64,000 bases of DNA from Pseudomonas baltica (GCF_014235765.1 NZ_JACMYH010000006.1:1-64000); one strand, 5' to 3'; numbered from the stretch's first letter, positions 1-9,907 are shown. The notes: generated from the sequence alone by a model not told the origin. Made by a program: numbers and translations.

Positions 1-605
1 GTCAGACCTCTAGCGGCCACGTCGTGCTGCGTTCGTTCTTTCATTGCATCGGTGTAGCACATGATGCCAAGGAGTCCTGTAATCGGTAGGTGACGGTGAA
101 TCAGCGCTTCGGCCTGGTAACGCTCCATCTTTCTAGGGTCGTCAGGGTCGCGCTTGAAATCGCGCCTTTGAAGAATAGGCCAGTCGATCTCGCCTAGGCT
201 TGCCAGATCACTGTAATAGTTTGTCCAGTCCGGGTAGGCATGGGCGTTTGTGAAGACGAAAGGTAGGCCAAGCTGTTCGACGCGGTACAGGCTGGAGACC
301 AGAATTACGATCTCGTCGTTGCCGCGCTGTTGAACACTCCACCCAGAGTGAATGTTTTTCATCATCACAGAGAAGGGGGTGAAATAGAAGGGTACGTAGT
401 CGGCCAGAAAACCTTTCGGCGTGATGGGCACACGGCGGGATCGGCGTTTATCGATCAGGTCAGGGTTGCCAATGTCCACATGATGCTGCGACTGCACGTC
501 CGAACTGGCGCAATGCAGACCGTTGTCCAGAATCCAAGGCAGGTTATCGCGGTGAACGATACGCCAGATCAATGCCTTCTCAGGATTCAGATTGCTATAA
601 ATCAT
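1..605 (-). CDS. darT: DarT-family ssDNA thymidine ADP-ribosyltransferase toxin (DUF4433), 3' end outside the window
   Basis: The minus strand reads as an open frame of about 201 codons from an ATG at 605 to the window edge. The codon just before the ATG is TGA, so this is the first possible start. The N-terminus (IWRIVHRDNLPWILDNGLHC), the block DKRRSRRVPI near residues 52-61, ADYVPFYFTPFSVMM near 68-82 and YQAEALIHRHLP near 163-174 match the order of motifs in DarT toxins. Family members transfer ADP-ribose from NAD+ to thymidine in single-stranded DNA. The Arg in the RRS block and the Glu in QAEALI are the likely NAD-binding and catalytic residues. The cognate macrodomain antitoxin DarG normally follows darT, so it should lie left of base 1; it cannot be seen. 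The ribosome binding site is weak. The family call is firm; activity and phage defence are inference. Confidence 0.85.
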   Translation of the reverse strand, partial: MIYSNLNPEKALIWRIVHRDNLPWILDNGLHCASSDVQSQHHVDIGNPDLIDKRRSRRVPITPKGFLADYVPFYFTPFSVMMKNIHSGWSVQQRGNDEIVILVSSLYRVEQLGLPFVFTNAHAYPDWTNYYSDLASLGEIDWPILQRRDFKRDPDDPRKMERYQAEALIHRHLPITGLLGIMCYTDAMKERTQHDVAARGL

Positions 606-1003
606 TCAAGAAAAATCTCTGATTTACCCCAATCCGTACAGTAACACCTGCCCCACGTTTTTGTTTTGCAGAGTGCCCTGGCGTAGGCACTAGAAACAAA
701 ATCGTGAAGATTCGGCCAGCATAGCCAACGTTGATGGGATGGCATTCTGCTGGTCAGGTGTTTTGACGATATGGGCGATGGCGGCCTTTATAGTTATGAC
801 GTTCTGGTTGATAGCTTCGACGGGTTCGATCGCTTGGGCGGCGAAGTGAGACGTCGAGATGAAAACACTGCATTTGGCAAGCCGCCCGGAGCGCAACGCT
901 CGCAATTTGCGTCTCGGGATTGAAACCGATGTTCGTGGCCATGCAGGGTGTGGAAGCGTGGCGTGATGGCCCTCACTGGGACACGGGCTTTTCTCGGGGC
1001 ATT
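606..1003. other. Gene-poor, probably degraded region between darT and the ppa block
   Basis: About 400 bases with no convincing intact gene. Minus-strand frames carry two short protein-like stretches in different phases: one from an ATG at 942 (MATNIGFNPETQIASVAL) and one ending at 690 (HFAAQAIEPVEAINQNV...). Together they could be one small gene broken by a frameshift near 860, but I do not recognise the protein. Base composition is more A+T-rich than in the core genes to the right, which fits an accessory junction. Confidence 0.4.
690..942 (-). pseudogene. Possible frameshifted small ORF, unidentified
   Basis: One minus-strand frame gives a plausible start (MATNIGFNPETQIASVALRA) from 942. 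A second frame gives a helical, non-repetitive stretch from about 870 to the stop at 690 (AAQAIEPVEAINQNVITIKA). Neither is convincing alone, and a frame change near 860 would join them. I do not recognise a family. It could equally be chance reading in non-coding DNA. Confidence 0.2.
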
Positions 1004-1027
1004 AAAAAGCCGGCTTATGGCCGGCTT
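1004..1027 (-). terminator. Intrinsic terminator, minus strand
   Basis: AAGCCGGC (1007-1014) pairs with GCCGGCTT (1020-1027) around a 5-base loop. On the minus strand the stem is followed by five T residues (the A run at 1004-1008). No intact gene lies immediately upstream; the only candidate is a short tail ending at a TAA at 1046. Confidence 0.65.
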
Positions 1028-1170
1028 CTCGTCGACGATCTTGCCTTACTTTTGGTAAGCCGCAACCGCCTGCAACTGATGACCAGCCTGGGCTGGTGAG
1101 GGCCAAAGAATACGCAGGGCCGCTCGCCTGTGCAAATCTCTTTTCGCCCGATACCTTTGCAGCGCCCATG

Positions 1171-1198
1171 AAAAACCCCGGCCATGGCCGGGGTTTTT
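1171..1198 (-). terminator. Terminator of ppa
   Basis: A perfect 28-base palindrome with an A run on the left, a CCCCGGCC/GGCCGGGG stem core and a T run on the right lies 14 bases beyond the ppa stop codon. It has T tails in both directions, so it could work on either strand. Confidence 0.8.
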
Positions 1199-1212
1199 CG
1201 TACAGCGACGGC

Positions 1213-1740
1213 TCAGCCCTTGAACGCGGCGACCGACTTGGTGATTTCGGCGCGGGCGGCGTCTGCGTTGCCCCAGCCTTCGATCTTCACCCATTTGCCT
1301 TTTTCGAGATCCTTGTAGTTCTCGAAGAAGTGCTTGATCTGTTCCAGCAGCAGCGGCGGCAGATCGGTGTATTCCTTGACGTCGACATACAGCTGCGACA
1401 GCTTGTCGTGCGGTACGGCGATGACTTTGGCGTCGCCGCCGCCGTCGTCGGTCATGTGCAGGATGCCGACCGGACGGGCGCGGATGACCGCACCGGGCGT
1501 GACCGGGTAAGGCGTGACGACCAGCACGTCGAGGGGGTCGCCGTCGTCGGCCAGGGTGTTGGGGATAAAGCCATAGTTGGCCGGGTAGAACATCGGCGTG
1601 GCCATGAAACGGTCGACGAACAGCGTGTCGCTGTCCTTGTCGATTTCGTATTTGATCGGCGCGTGGTTGGCCGGAATCTCGATGGCGACGTAGATGTCGT
1701 TCGGCAGGTCTTTGCCAGCCGGAATCTTGCTGTAGCTCAT
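1213..1740 (-). CDS. ppa: Inorganic pyrophosphatase
   Basis: 175 residues, the usual length for the hexameric bacterial family I enzyme, which hydrolyses pyrophosphate to two phosphates in the cytoplasm and pulls biosynthetic reactions forward. The family signature is clear: YEIDKDSDTLFVDRF near residues 31-45, then the DDGDPLDVLVVTP block near 65-77, whose aspartates bind catalytic metal, and DVKEYTDLPP further on. The ATG at 1740 gives the standard MSYSKIPAGKDLP start. The gene stands alone with its own palindromic terminator downstream. Confidence 0.97.
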   Translation of the reverse strand: MSYSKIPAGKDLPNDIYVAIEIPANHAPIKYEIDKDSDTLFVDRFMATPMFYPANYGFIPNTLADDGDPLDVLVVTPYPVTPGAVIRARPVGILHMTDDGGGDAKVIAVPHDKLSQLYVDVKEYTDLPPLLLEQIKHFFENYKDLEKGKWVKIEGWGNADAARAEITKSVAAFKG

Positions 1741-1867
1741 TGGGCGTTGCCCCCGTGGTTTGGGCCAGTCTGAAGGCCATGCAGGCCGAAAATGTGGGCG
1801 CGATTATAGGCACATTGCAGGGGCGCATGCCATACGCGCCATGGGCCGCATGACATCATGCGGCGCC

Positions 1868-2002
1868 CGCCGACGCGGCTTGCGCCGCTGCTACAGGGAA
1901 TGGTTTTGCCATCAAGCACGGCGTTGGGGAATGGGATTGGATGTCGACGGCCGACGCGGCGTGGATGAACGTGGTCCCTGTAGCAGCGGCGCAAGCCGCG
2001 TC
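1868..2002. repeat. REPIN: inverted pair of REP palindromes
   Basis: The motif GACGCGGCTTGCGCCGCTGC followed by TACAGGG occurs at about 1868-1898 and in inverted orientation at 1976-2002 (CCCTGTAGCAGCGGCGCAAG...). Two REPs head to head separated by about 75 bases are a REPIN/BIME. The same REP type recurs at 50590-50753. Confidence 0.8.
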
Positions 2003-2008
2003 ACGGCG

Positions 2009-2800
2009 TTACGCAGGTCGGGGGAGGGCCGAGAGCCGCTCGAGCGGATCCTGGCGGTAGAACAGGCGCAACTGCTCGTAGACCTGTGGGTAGGCCTGGT
2101 GCAGCAAATCCGGCGCGGTGAAGAAATACTCGCTGGTGACGGCGAAGAATTCCGCCGGATTTTCCGCGGCATAGGGGTCGATGGCGGTTTGCGCATCAGG
2201 ATTGGCATCGAGCTGGCGATCGAGGTCGTCGTAGGCGTCCTGCATGGTGCGGGCCCAGTCGCTCACGCGCATGTCGCCATGTAGTGGCGGCAGCCCATTG
2301 GCGTCGCCATTGAGCATGTCGAGCTTGTGCGCCAGTTCGTGGATGACCAGGTTGTAGCCGTCCCAGCCGCCGCTGGCTGCCACACCGGACCAGGCGAGAA
2401 TCACCGGCCCCTGCTGCCAGGCCTCGCCGCTGTGTTCACCGTCCCATTGATGCTCCACGCCGCTGGGGTCGCGGTAGCGCTGCGGGCTGACGAAATCGTC
2501 GGCGTACAAGACGATCTCGTGGAAACCCTGGTACCAGTCCAGATCGCCCAGCTGCAGCAACGGCAGTTGCGCCTGCGCCGCCAGGTGCAGGCGCGCCCGG
2601 TCGTCGAGTTCGACGCCGGGCAGGCTGGTCAAGGTCTTGGCCTGCAGGAACAGCACGCAGGCCTCGCGCAGGCGGAGGTCCTGCTGCGCATCGAGGCCGT
2701 CGAGTATCGGCAGGTCGGCACGCACCGCCTGCCACAGCGATTCAGCGATACGGTGGCGGTTCAGGGTCCGCTGTCGCCGCCAGGCCTTGTACGACCACAT
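2009..2800 (-). CDS. mtfA: Zinc-dependent peptidase, MtfA / M90 family
   Basis: 263 residues. The zinc-binding HELAHKLD motif lies at about residues 154-161, with the third-ligand region AENPAEFFAVTSEYFF further on. The central GFHEIVLYADDFV and the WQQGPVILAW segments match the E. coli MtfA (YeeI) pattern. MtfA is a cytosolic aminopeptidase-type metalloenzyme that in E. coli binds the Mlc repressor and so affects glucose PTS expression; whether that applies here is unknown. The gene starts 4 bases after the dedA-like stop, so the two are probably co-transcribed. Confidence 0.85.
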   Translation of the reverse strand: MWSYKAWRRQRTLNRHRIAESLWQAVRADLPILDGLDAQQDLRLREACVLFLQAKTLTSLPGVELDDRARLHLAAQAQLPLLQLGDLDWYQGFHEIVLYADDFVSPQRYRDPSGVEHQWDGEHSGEAWQQGPVILAWSGVAASGGWDGYNLVIHELAHKLDMLNGDANGLPPLHGDMRVSDWARTMQDAYDDLDRQLDANPDAQTAIDPYAAENPAEFFAVTSEYFFTAPDLLHQAYPQVYEQLRLFYRQDPLERLSALPRPA

Positions 2801-2804
2801 GGGC

Positions 2805-3452
2805 TCAGCGCGTCGGTGCGGTGCGGGCCGTGCGGCTGCGCAGCAAGCCGACGATCATCGGCAGCAGCGAAATCAGAATGATCGCGACGATCAGCAGGGT
2901 CAGGTTCTGCTTGATGAACGGCATGTTGCCGAAGAAGTAACCCAGGGTCACCAGACCACCGACCCACAACACCGTGCCCAGCACACTGAAGCCCAGGAAA
3001 CGCGGGTAGTGCATCTTGCCGACACCGGCTACGAACGGGGCGAAGGTGCGCAGGATCGGCAGGAATCGCGCCAGGGTTACCGTCTTGCCGCCGTGGCGGG
3101 CATAGAAGGCGTGAGTCTGGTCCAGGTAATCGCGGCGGAAAATCTTCGAGTCCGGGTTGCTGAACAGCTTGTCACCCACGGTACGCCCGACGATGTAGTT
3201 GGTGCTGTCGCCAAGGATGGCGGCGGTCATCAACAGGCCAGCGAGCAGGAACGGGTCCATACCACCACCAGCGGCCACCGCGCCGGCGATGAACAGCAGC
3301 GAGTCACCGGGCAGGAAGGGCATCACCACCAGGCCGGTTTCGCAGAAGATCACCAGGAACAGGATCGCGTAGACCCAAGTGCCGTACTGGGTCACCAGCA
3401 TGTTGAGGTACACATCCAGGTGCAGGATGAGGTCGATGAAGCTGAATTCCAT
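2805..3452 (-). CDS. DedA family inner-membrane protein
   Basis: I place the start at the ATG at 3452 (MEFSFIDLILHLDVYL), giving 215 residues, normal for DedA. Reading further upstream gives low-complexity sequence unlike the family. The conserved block ETGLVVMPFLPGDSLLF is near residues 38-54 and the second half carries the RFLPILRTFAPFVAGVGKM motif. DedA proteins are membrane-embedded and act in lipid carrier and phospholipid flipping, and in proton-motive-force and envelope homeostasis. Likely operon: this gene followed by mtfA. Confidence 0.9.
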   Translation of the reverse strand: MEFSFIDLILHLDVYLNMLVTQYGTWVYAILFLVIFCETGLVVMPFLPGDSLLFIAGAVAAGGGMDPFLLAGLLMTAAILGDSTNYIVGRTVGDKLFSNPDSKIFRRDYLDQTHAFYARHGGKTVTLARFLPILRTFAPFVAGVGKMHYPRFLGFSVLGTVLWVGGLVTLGYFFGNMPFIKQNLTLLIVAIILISLLPMIVGLLRSRTARTAPTR

Positions 3453-3638
3453 GGGAGGTACCTGTGCGGATCCGGTCGTGAAGAATCCGCGCAGTATACC
3501 GATGGGTGAGGCAGGTTTGTTGGGCAGGCTCGTCACGCCGGGCAAACCGACGAACGGTCGCGCGCCGGGCGTGCGCAACATCCCGTGTTCGCAGCGGCAG
3601 GCGACGGACGCCGGAGCGTCCCTGCGCCGCCGTTTGGA

Positions 3639-5159
<1,521 letters not shown>

Positions 5160-5345
5160 GGGGTGTCTCCTGCTGTTGTGGTTCTGTGGAGGACGCGCCG
5201 TGGCGCCCGGTAAGCGTAGAACAAAGGCGAGCACGGCGCCTTGAAACACCTGTAAACAGCAGGCCGAAGAGGAAGGATCACCAATCAAAGGATGCGATTT
5301 TTCCTACCCTACGCTACCCTGCCCCGACGTTTTACGAGGCCAATC

Positions 5346-6695
5346 ATGCACATTCACATTCTCGGTATCTGCGGCACCTTCATGGGCTCCCTGGCAGTGC
5401 TCGCCAAGGAACTGGGGCACCGTGTCACCGGTTCGGACGCCAATGTCTATCCGCCCATGAGTACCCAGCTGCAGGCTCAGGGCATCGAGCTGACCCAGGG
5501 TTACGACGCCGCCCAGCTGGAACCTGCGCCCGACCTGGTGGTGATCGGCAATGCCCTGTCGCGCGGCAACCCGGCGGTCGAGTATGTACTGAACAAGGGT
5601 TTGCCCTACGTGTCCGGCCCGCAGTGGCTGGCCGATCATGTGCTGCAGGGGCGCTGGGTGCTGGCCGTGGCCGGTACCCACGGCAAGACCACCACCAGCA
5701 GCATGCTGGCCTGGGTGCTGGAGCATGCGGGCATGGCGCCCGGCTTCCTGATCGGCGGTGTGCCGCAGAATTTCGCGGTTTCGGCGCGCCTGGGGCAGAC
5801 GCCGTTCTTCGTGGTCGAGGCAGACGAGTACGACAGTGCGTTCTTCGACAAGCGTTCCAAGTTCGTCCACTACCGTCCGCGCACGGCGATTCTCAACAAT
5901 CTGGAATTCGATCACGCCGACATCTTCCCTGACCTGGCCGCCATCGAGCGCCAGTTCCACCACCTGATTCGAACCGTGCCCAGCGAGGGCCTGGTGATCC
6001 ACCCCACCACCGAGCCGGCACTGGGCCGAGTGATCGAAATGGGTTGCTGGACACCGGTACAGACCACGGGGGAGAACGGCCAGTGGCAGGCAAACCTGCT
6101 CAGTGCGGATGGGTCGCGCTTCGAGGTTTCCTTCGAAGGTGTCGTGCAGGGCGCCGTGGAGTGGCCGCTGACCGGCCAGCATAACGTGGCCAACGCCTTG
6201 GCAACGCTGGCTGCTGCCCGCCACGTGGGCGTGGTCGCGCCGTTGGGTATCGAGGCGCTGTGCGCGTTCAAGAGCGTCAAGCGGCGCATGGAGTGGGTGG
6301 CCGAAGTGCAGGGCGTTACCCTCTATGACGACTTCGCCCACCACCCCACGGCTATCGCCACTACCCTGGACGGCTTGCGCAAGCGCATTGGCGATGCAGC
6401 GTTGATCGCCGTGATCGAGCCGCGCTCCAACTCCATGAAGCTGGGCGCGCACCGCGACGGTCTGCCCGAAAGTGTCCGCGATGCCGATCAGGTCATCTGG
6501 TATGCGCCGCCCAACCTGGGCTGGGATCTGGCCGCCACGGCTGCCCAGTGCCCGGTTCCGGCCATCGTCGCCGATTCGCTGGAAGCCATCATCGAGCGGG
6601 TCAAGAGCCAGGCACGGCCAGGCACCCACGTGGTGATCATGAGCAACGGCGGTTTCGGCGGCCTGCATCTGAAACTGGCGGAGGCCCTCAAGTGA
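5346..6695 (+). CDS. mpl: UDP-N-acetylmuramate:L-alanyl-gamma-D-glutamyl-meso-diaminopimelate ligase
   Basis: 449 residues from the ATG at 5346 (MHIHILGICGTFMGSLAVLA). A Mur-ligase with the N-terminal Rossmann UDP-binding domain, the ATP-binding loop AGTHGKTTTSSM near residues 114-125, the VVEADEYDSAFFDKRSKF block near 156-173 and the C-terminal domain with YDDFAHHPTAI. Mpl reattaches the recycled tripeptide to UDP-MurNAc and so bypasses the de novo Mur ligases. In organisms with inducible AmpC its loss affects beta-lactam response. It overlaps ubiX by 4 bases, so the two are co-transcribed. Confidence 0.97.
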   Translation: MHIHILGICGTFMGSLAVLAKELGHRVTGSDANVYPPMSTQLQAQGIELTQGYDAAQLEPAPDLVVIGNALSRGNPAVEYVLNKGLPYVSGPQWLADHVLQGRWVLAVAGTHGKTTTSSMLAWVLEHAGMAPGFLIGGVPQNFAVSARLGQTPFFVVEADEYDSAFFDKRSKFVHYRPRTAILNNLEFDHADIFPDLAAIERQFHHLIRTVPSEGLVIHPTTEPALGRVIEMGCWTPVQTTGENGQWQANLLSADGSRFEVSFEGVVQGAVEWPLTGQHNVANALATLAAARHVGVVAPLGIEALCAFKSVKRRMEWVAEVQGVTLYDDFAHHPTAIATTLDGLRKRIGDAALIAVIEPRSNSMKLGAHRDGLPESVRDADQVIWYAPPNLGWDLAATAAQCPVPAIVADSLEAIIERVKSQARPGTHVVIMSNGGFGGLHLKLAEALK

Positions 6696-7321
6696 GCGGC
6701 CCGCAGCGGATCACCCTGGCCATGACCGGCGCGTCGGGCGCGCAGTACGGCTTGCGCCTGCTCGACTGCCTGGTGCGCGAAGACCGCGAGGTGCATTTCC
6801 TCATCTCCAAGGCCGCGCAACTGGTGCTGGCCACGGAAACCGACGTCAGCTTGCCGGCCAAGCCCCAGGCCATGCAGGCCTTTCTCAACGAGTACACCGG
6901 GGCGTCCGCCGGACAGATCCGCGTGTATGGCAAGGAAGACTGGATGTCGCCGGTGGCATCGGGCTCCGGCGCGCCCAGCGCCATGGTGGTGGTGCCGTGC
7001 TCGACCGGCACCCTGTCGGCCATCGCCAGCGGCGCCTGCAACAACCTCATCGAGCGCGCTGCCGATGTAACGCTCAAGGAGCGTCGGCAGTTGATCCTGG
7101 TGCCGCGGGAGGCACCGTTCTCGACCATTCATCTGGAGAACATGCTCAAGCTGTCGCAGATGGGCGCGGTGATCCTGCCGGCAGCGCCGGGCTTCTATCA
7201 CCAGCCGCAGACCATCGACGACCTGATCGACTTCGTCGTCGCGCGGGTGCTCAACCTGCTGGATATTCCTCAGGACATGCTGCCGCGCTGGGGTGAGCAC
7301 CACCACGGCAGCGACGACTGA
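6692..7321 (+). CDS. ubiX: Flavin prenyltransferase UbiX
   Basis: 209 residues, the normal length, starting at a GTG at 6692 inside the mpl stop (GTGA overlap). The FMN-binding loop TGASGAQYGLRLLDCL is at the N-terminus, with the central GSGAPSAMVVVPCSTGTLSAI segment and a C-terminal PAAPGFYHQPQT. UbiX prenylates reduced FMN to make the cofactor of UbiD decarboxylases used in ubiquinone synthesis. A more upstream start would run through mpl in another frame and is not supported. Confidence 0.96.
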   Translation: MSGPQRITLAMTGASGAQYGLRLLDCLVREDREVHFLISKAAQLVLATETDVSLPAKPQAMQAFLNEYTGASAGQIRVYGKEDWMSPVASGSGAPSAMVVVPCSTGTLSAIASGACNNLIERAADVTLKERRQLILVPREAPFSTIHLENMLKLSQMGAVILPAAPGFYHQPQTIDDLIDFVVARVLNLLDIPQDMLPRWGEHHHGSDD

Positions 7322-7336
7322 CGCGCCGGCTGCGGG

Positions 7337-7978
7337 CTATTTGCCCAGGCGCCGCAGCTCGTCCGATTCCACCACGCGCACGCCGTCCTGCTCTTCGAGC
7401 GCCAGGCGCCACAGGGCGCGCGCCAGTTGCAGCGCTTCGATGCCGTGGTACTTGCCCGGAATCAGCTTCGACAGAGGTCCGGCAATGCGCTCGGCCAGGC
7501 GTGCTTCGACGCGGTCGCCGATCAGCACCGACGGCCGGGCGATGGTCAGTTGCGGCCAGCCCTGGGCACGCAGCGCCTGCTCGGTCTCACCCTTGACGCG
7601 GTTGTAGAACACCGAGGATTGCGGGTCGGCATCGATGGCGCTGATCAGCAGGAAGTGGCGTGCGCCCAGTTCGCGGGCGCGCTGCGCATAGGCGACGATG
7701 AGCTGGTGGTCGACTTCGCGAAACGCCTCCTGCGAACCGGCCTGCTTGATGGTCGTGCCCAGGCACGAGAAAGCGATGTCCACCGGGCCCTGCAGATCCG
7801 CCAGCAAGGCCAGCAGTGGCCCCACCGGGTTGTCCAGGTGCGCGTGCTCGGCCAGAGGGCGCCGGGTGGGGGCCAGGACCCGTTGCACGGTCGGCTCGGC
7901 GAGCAGGCGGTCGAGCAAATGCTCGCCGGTCAGGCCGGTGGCGCCGGCCAGAAGGATGTGCTGCGGCGTCAAGTACAT
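7337..7978 (-). CDS. NAD(P)-binding Rossmann-fold protein, atypical SDR / HTATIP2-like
   Basis: 213 residues from the ATG at 7978, preceded by GGGAGA. The N-terminal dinucleotide loop is LLAGATGLTGEHLL; later segments are DIAFSCLGTTIKQAGS, HFLLISAIDADPQSSVFYNRVKGE (a YxxxK-like pair) and the LTIARPSVLIGDR block. This pattern is that of atypical short-chain dehydrogenases related to HTATIP2/NmrA, most of which have no proven substrate. It faces ubiX tail to tail with 15 bases between them. Confidence 0.8.
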   Translation of the reverse strand: MYLTPQHILLAGATGLTGEHLLDRLLAEPTVQRVLAPTRRPLAEHAHLDNPVGPLLALLADLQGPVDIAFSCLGTTIKQAGSQEAFREVDHQLIVAYAQRARELGARHFLLISAIDADPQSSVFYNRVKGETEQALRAQGWPQLTIARPSVLIGDRVEARLAERIAGPLSKLIPGKYHGIEALQLARALWRLALEEQDGVRVVESDELRRLGK

Positions 7979-8018
7979 GCAATGTCTCCCTTGATACAGG
8001 CAGCGTGAAGCAGATGCC

Positions 8019-9728
8019 CTATTGCTTGTTGTCAGGCGCGGCGGCGTCGAGCAGCGCCCGCTTGGCCTGTTGTTGGCGCAATCGCTGCCAATGCGCGAGG
8101 ACCCCTTTGGGCGCCCAGATCTGCGGCTGCGAGGCTTCGTAATTATCGGCGATCTCCCGTTCGGCAACGTGCCGGCTGGCAAGTTCGAAAGCCTGCTGCA
8201 GGTCGTCCGTCTGGTTGAAGGCCTGGGCGAACAAGGCGTCGCCGAAATAGGTGAAGTCGGCTTCTTCGGAGCAGCCGAAAGACACCCGGTCGGCCCGCGA
8301 AGCGGTCATGATCAGGGTTTTCTCGTCCCTGAGCGCGGGGATGAATCCGCCCGAATAGCAAGCCGAGATGACCACCACCTTGTCGCGGCCCTTGAGCGGC
8401 GCCAGCACTGCGGCGAGTTCATCGGCCGGCAGGTCGCCCAACTGCAGGCGTGGCTGATCGAGCACCAGTTCATGTTCGCTGGTGCCGTGACTGGTCAGGT
8501 AGATGAACACCAGGTCTTCCGGGCCGCTGCGCGCGGCCAGCGTCTGCACGCTGCGGCTGAGGGTCTCGCGGCTGGCCATCAGCCGATCGGCCAGATGATC
8601 GCGGTGGTTGGCCAGGGTGATCTGTCCGACCGCGCCAAAACGACTGGCCAGCATGCCGGAGACGTAATCGGCTTCGCGCATGAACACGCTTTGCTTGCCG
8701 TCGCCGGCCAGCGCCAGGCTGTAAAGCTCGATCGCTGCAGTGGACTGCGGGATTGCCGCGAGCGCTTGTTCCAGCAGTTGCCCCTGATTGAGCAGCCCCA
8801 GTTCCAGCGGATCGGGCAACAGATGACCTTGCGCATCACGGATACGCTGGCCATTGAGCCAATAGCCGACCTGGCTGCTGCCGTCCTTCAGGGTCAGGCT
8901 GCCCTGGCCCTGGTAGGTGTCGTTCTCGAAGGTGCCGCTGTAGATGCTGCCGTCGGCCAGCGCCAGCCAGCCCTTGCCACTGAAGCGCCAATCGGCGAAC
9001 TCGCCCTTGTAGTGGCTGCCGTCGCTGGCGAACATCTCGCCCTTGCCGCTGAGCACGCCTTCCTTGAACGTGCCGATCCACACATCGCCTGCGGCGTTTT
9101 CGTAGCGGCCGCGACCATGCAGATGGTTGAGGTGGAAGTTGCCGATGTACTGATCGCCGTCGGCATTGCTGAACGTGCCGTGCCCTTCGAGCAGGCCATT
9201 GACGAAGGTGCCGCTGAACTGGTTGCCTGCGGCATCGCTGCGGGTGCCTTCGCCATTGGGCTTGCCGTGGGCGAACCAGCCCTGGTACTGGCTGCCGTCG
9301 TCGAGTTCGATGTGCCCGGCGCCCGAATACTGGTCTTCCTTGAACCCGCCGCGGTACGCCACGCCGGCTTCCTTGAAGGTCCCTTCGCCCTGGCGCCGAC
9401 CCTTGACGAAGCCGCCGGTGTAGGTGGTGCCGCGAGCGATCAGGGTGCCTTGGCCATGGAACAGGCCATGATCGAAGCCGCCGGTGTAGACCTCGCCGTT
9501 GCGCCCATGCCACTGGCCCTGACCCTGCCACTGGCCGTCCTTGAACTGCCCGGCGTAGCCGCTGCCATTGGGATAGTCGACACGCCCCTGACCCTGCAAC
9601 AGCCCATTGACCACCTCCCCGCGGTAACGACCGCCATCGGGCAGTCGCGCGTCGGGCGGCGACAGTGGCTCGCCATCTCCGCAAGCGGCGATCAACAACG
9701 AAAGGGCGAGGGGGGCGAGAGGGCGCAT
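8019..9728 (-). CDS. MORN-repeat lipoprotein with C-terminal C13 caspase-like peptidase domain
   Basis: 569 residues. A signal peptide with lipobox LIAAC (Cys16) predicts a lipidated envelope protein. Residues 30-300 hold about a dozen MORN repeats (patterns such as GxYxGxFxxGxxxGxG). Residues 335-540 carry a caspase/legumain-like fold with the catalytic pair His414 in LTSHGTSEH and Cys457 in ISACYSGGF; both residues are present, so the enzyme should be active. C13 peptidases cleave after Asn or Asp; the substrate here is unknown. MORN repeats often bind lipids or partner proteins. The gene stands alone on the minus strand between the Rossmann protein and the divergent lrgA-like gene. Confidence 0.85.
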   Translation of the reverse strand: MRPLAPLALSLLIAACGDGEPLSPPDARLPDGGRYRGEVVNGLLQGQGRVDYPNGSGYAGQFKDGQWQGQGQWHGRNGEVYTGGFDHGLFHGQGTLIARGTTYTGGFVKGRRQGEGTFKEAGVAYRGGFKEDQYSGAGHIELDDGSQYQGWFAHGKPNGEGTRSDAAGNQFSGTFVNGLLEGHGTFSNADGDQYIGNFHLNHLHGRGRYENAAGDVWIGTFKEGVLSGKGEMFASDGSHYKGEFADWRFSGKGWLALADGSIYSGTFENDTYQGQGSLTLKDGSSQVGYWLNGQRIRDAQGHLLPDPLELGLLNQGQLLEQALAAIPQSTAAIELYSLALAGDGKQSVFMREADYVSGMLASRFGAVGQITLANHRDHLADRLMASRETLSRSVQTLAARSGPEDLVFIYLTSHGTSEHELVLDQPRLQLGDLPADELAAVLAPLKGRDKVVVISACYSGGFIPALRDEKTLIMTASRADRVSFGCSEEADFTYFGDALFAQAFNQTDDLQQAFELASRHVAEREIADNYEASQPQIWAPKGVLAHWQRLRQQQAKRALLDAAAPDNKQ

Positions 9729-9901
9729 GACGGGGTCCGGGCGATTGAGGCGCCGAGTATGCCGCAGATGCCAGGGTGCACAACAGATGCAGGGCGCTTT
9801 TAAGGCCAGAGCCGGATGACTGTCGGATGGGTGTACCGTTACCGGGTCCGATCATGGGGGGTGCGCCATCTTGCATCACCCTGGGGCATGCCTTGGGGGC
9901 T

Positions 9902-9907
9902 TATAAT
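9902..9907 (+). promoter_or_regulatory. Putative -10 element for the lrgAB-like operon
   Basis: A consensus TATAAT lies 26 bases upstream of the lrgA-like start. No good -35 hexamer is seen at the standard spacing, so an activator or another start site may be used. Confidence 0.4.

Noticed and set aside
5304..6668. A 454-codon minus-strand open frame over mpl
   Set aside because: It is antisense to mpl and has no family pattern.
8022..9803. A 593-codon plus-strand open frame over the MORN-C13 gene
   Set aside because: The minus-strand protein has a lipobox, MORN repeats and catalytic residues. The plus-strand frame has no recognisable domain and mirrors the repeats.
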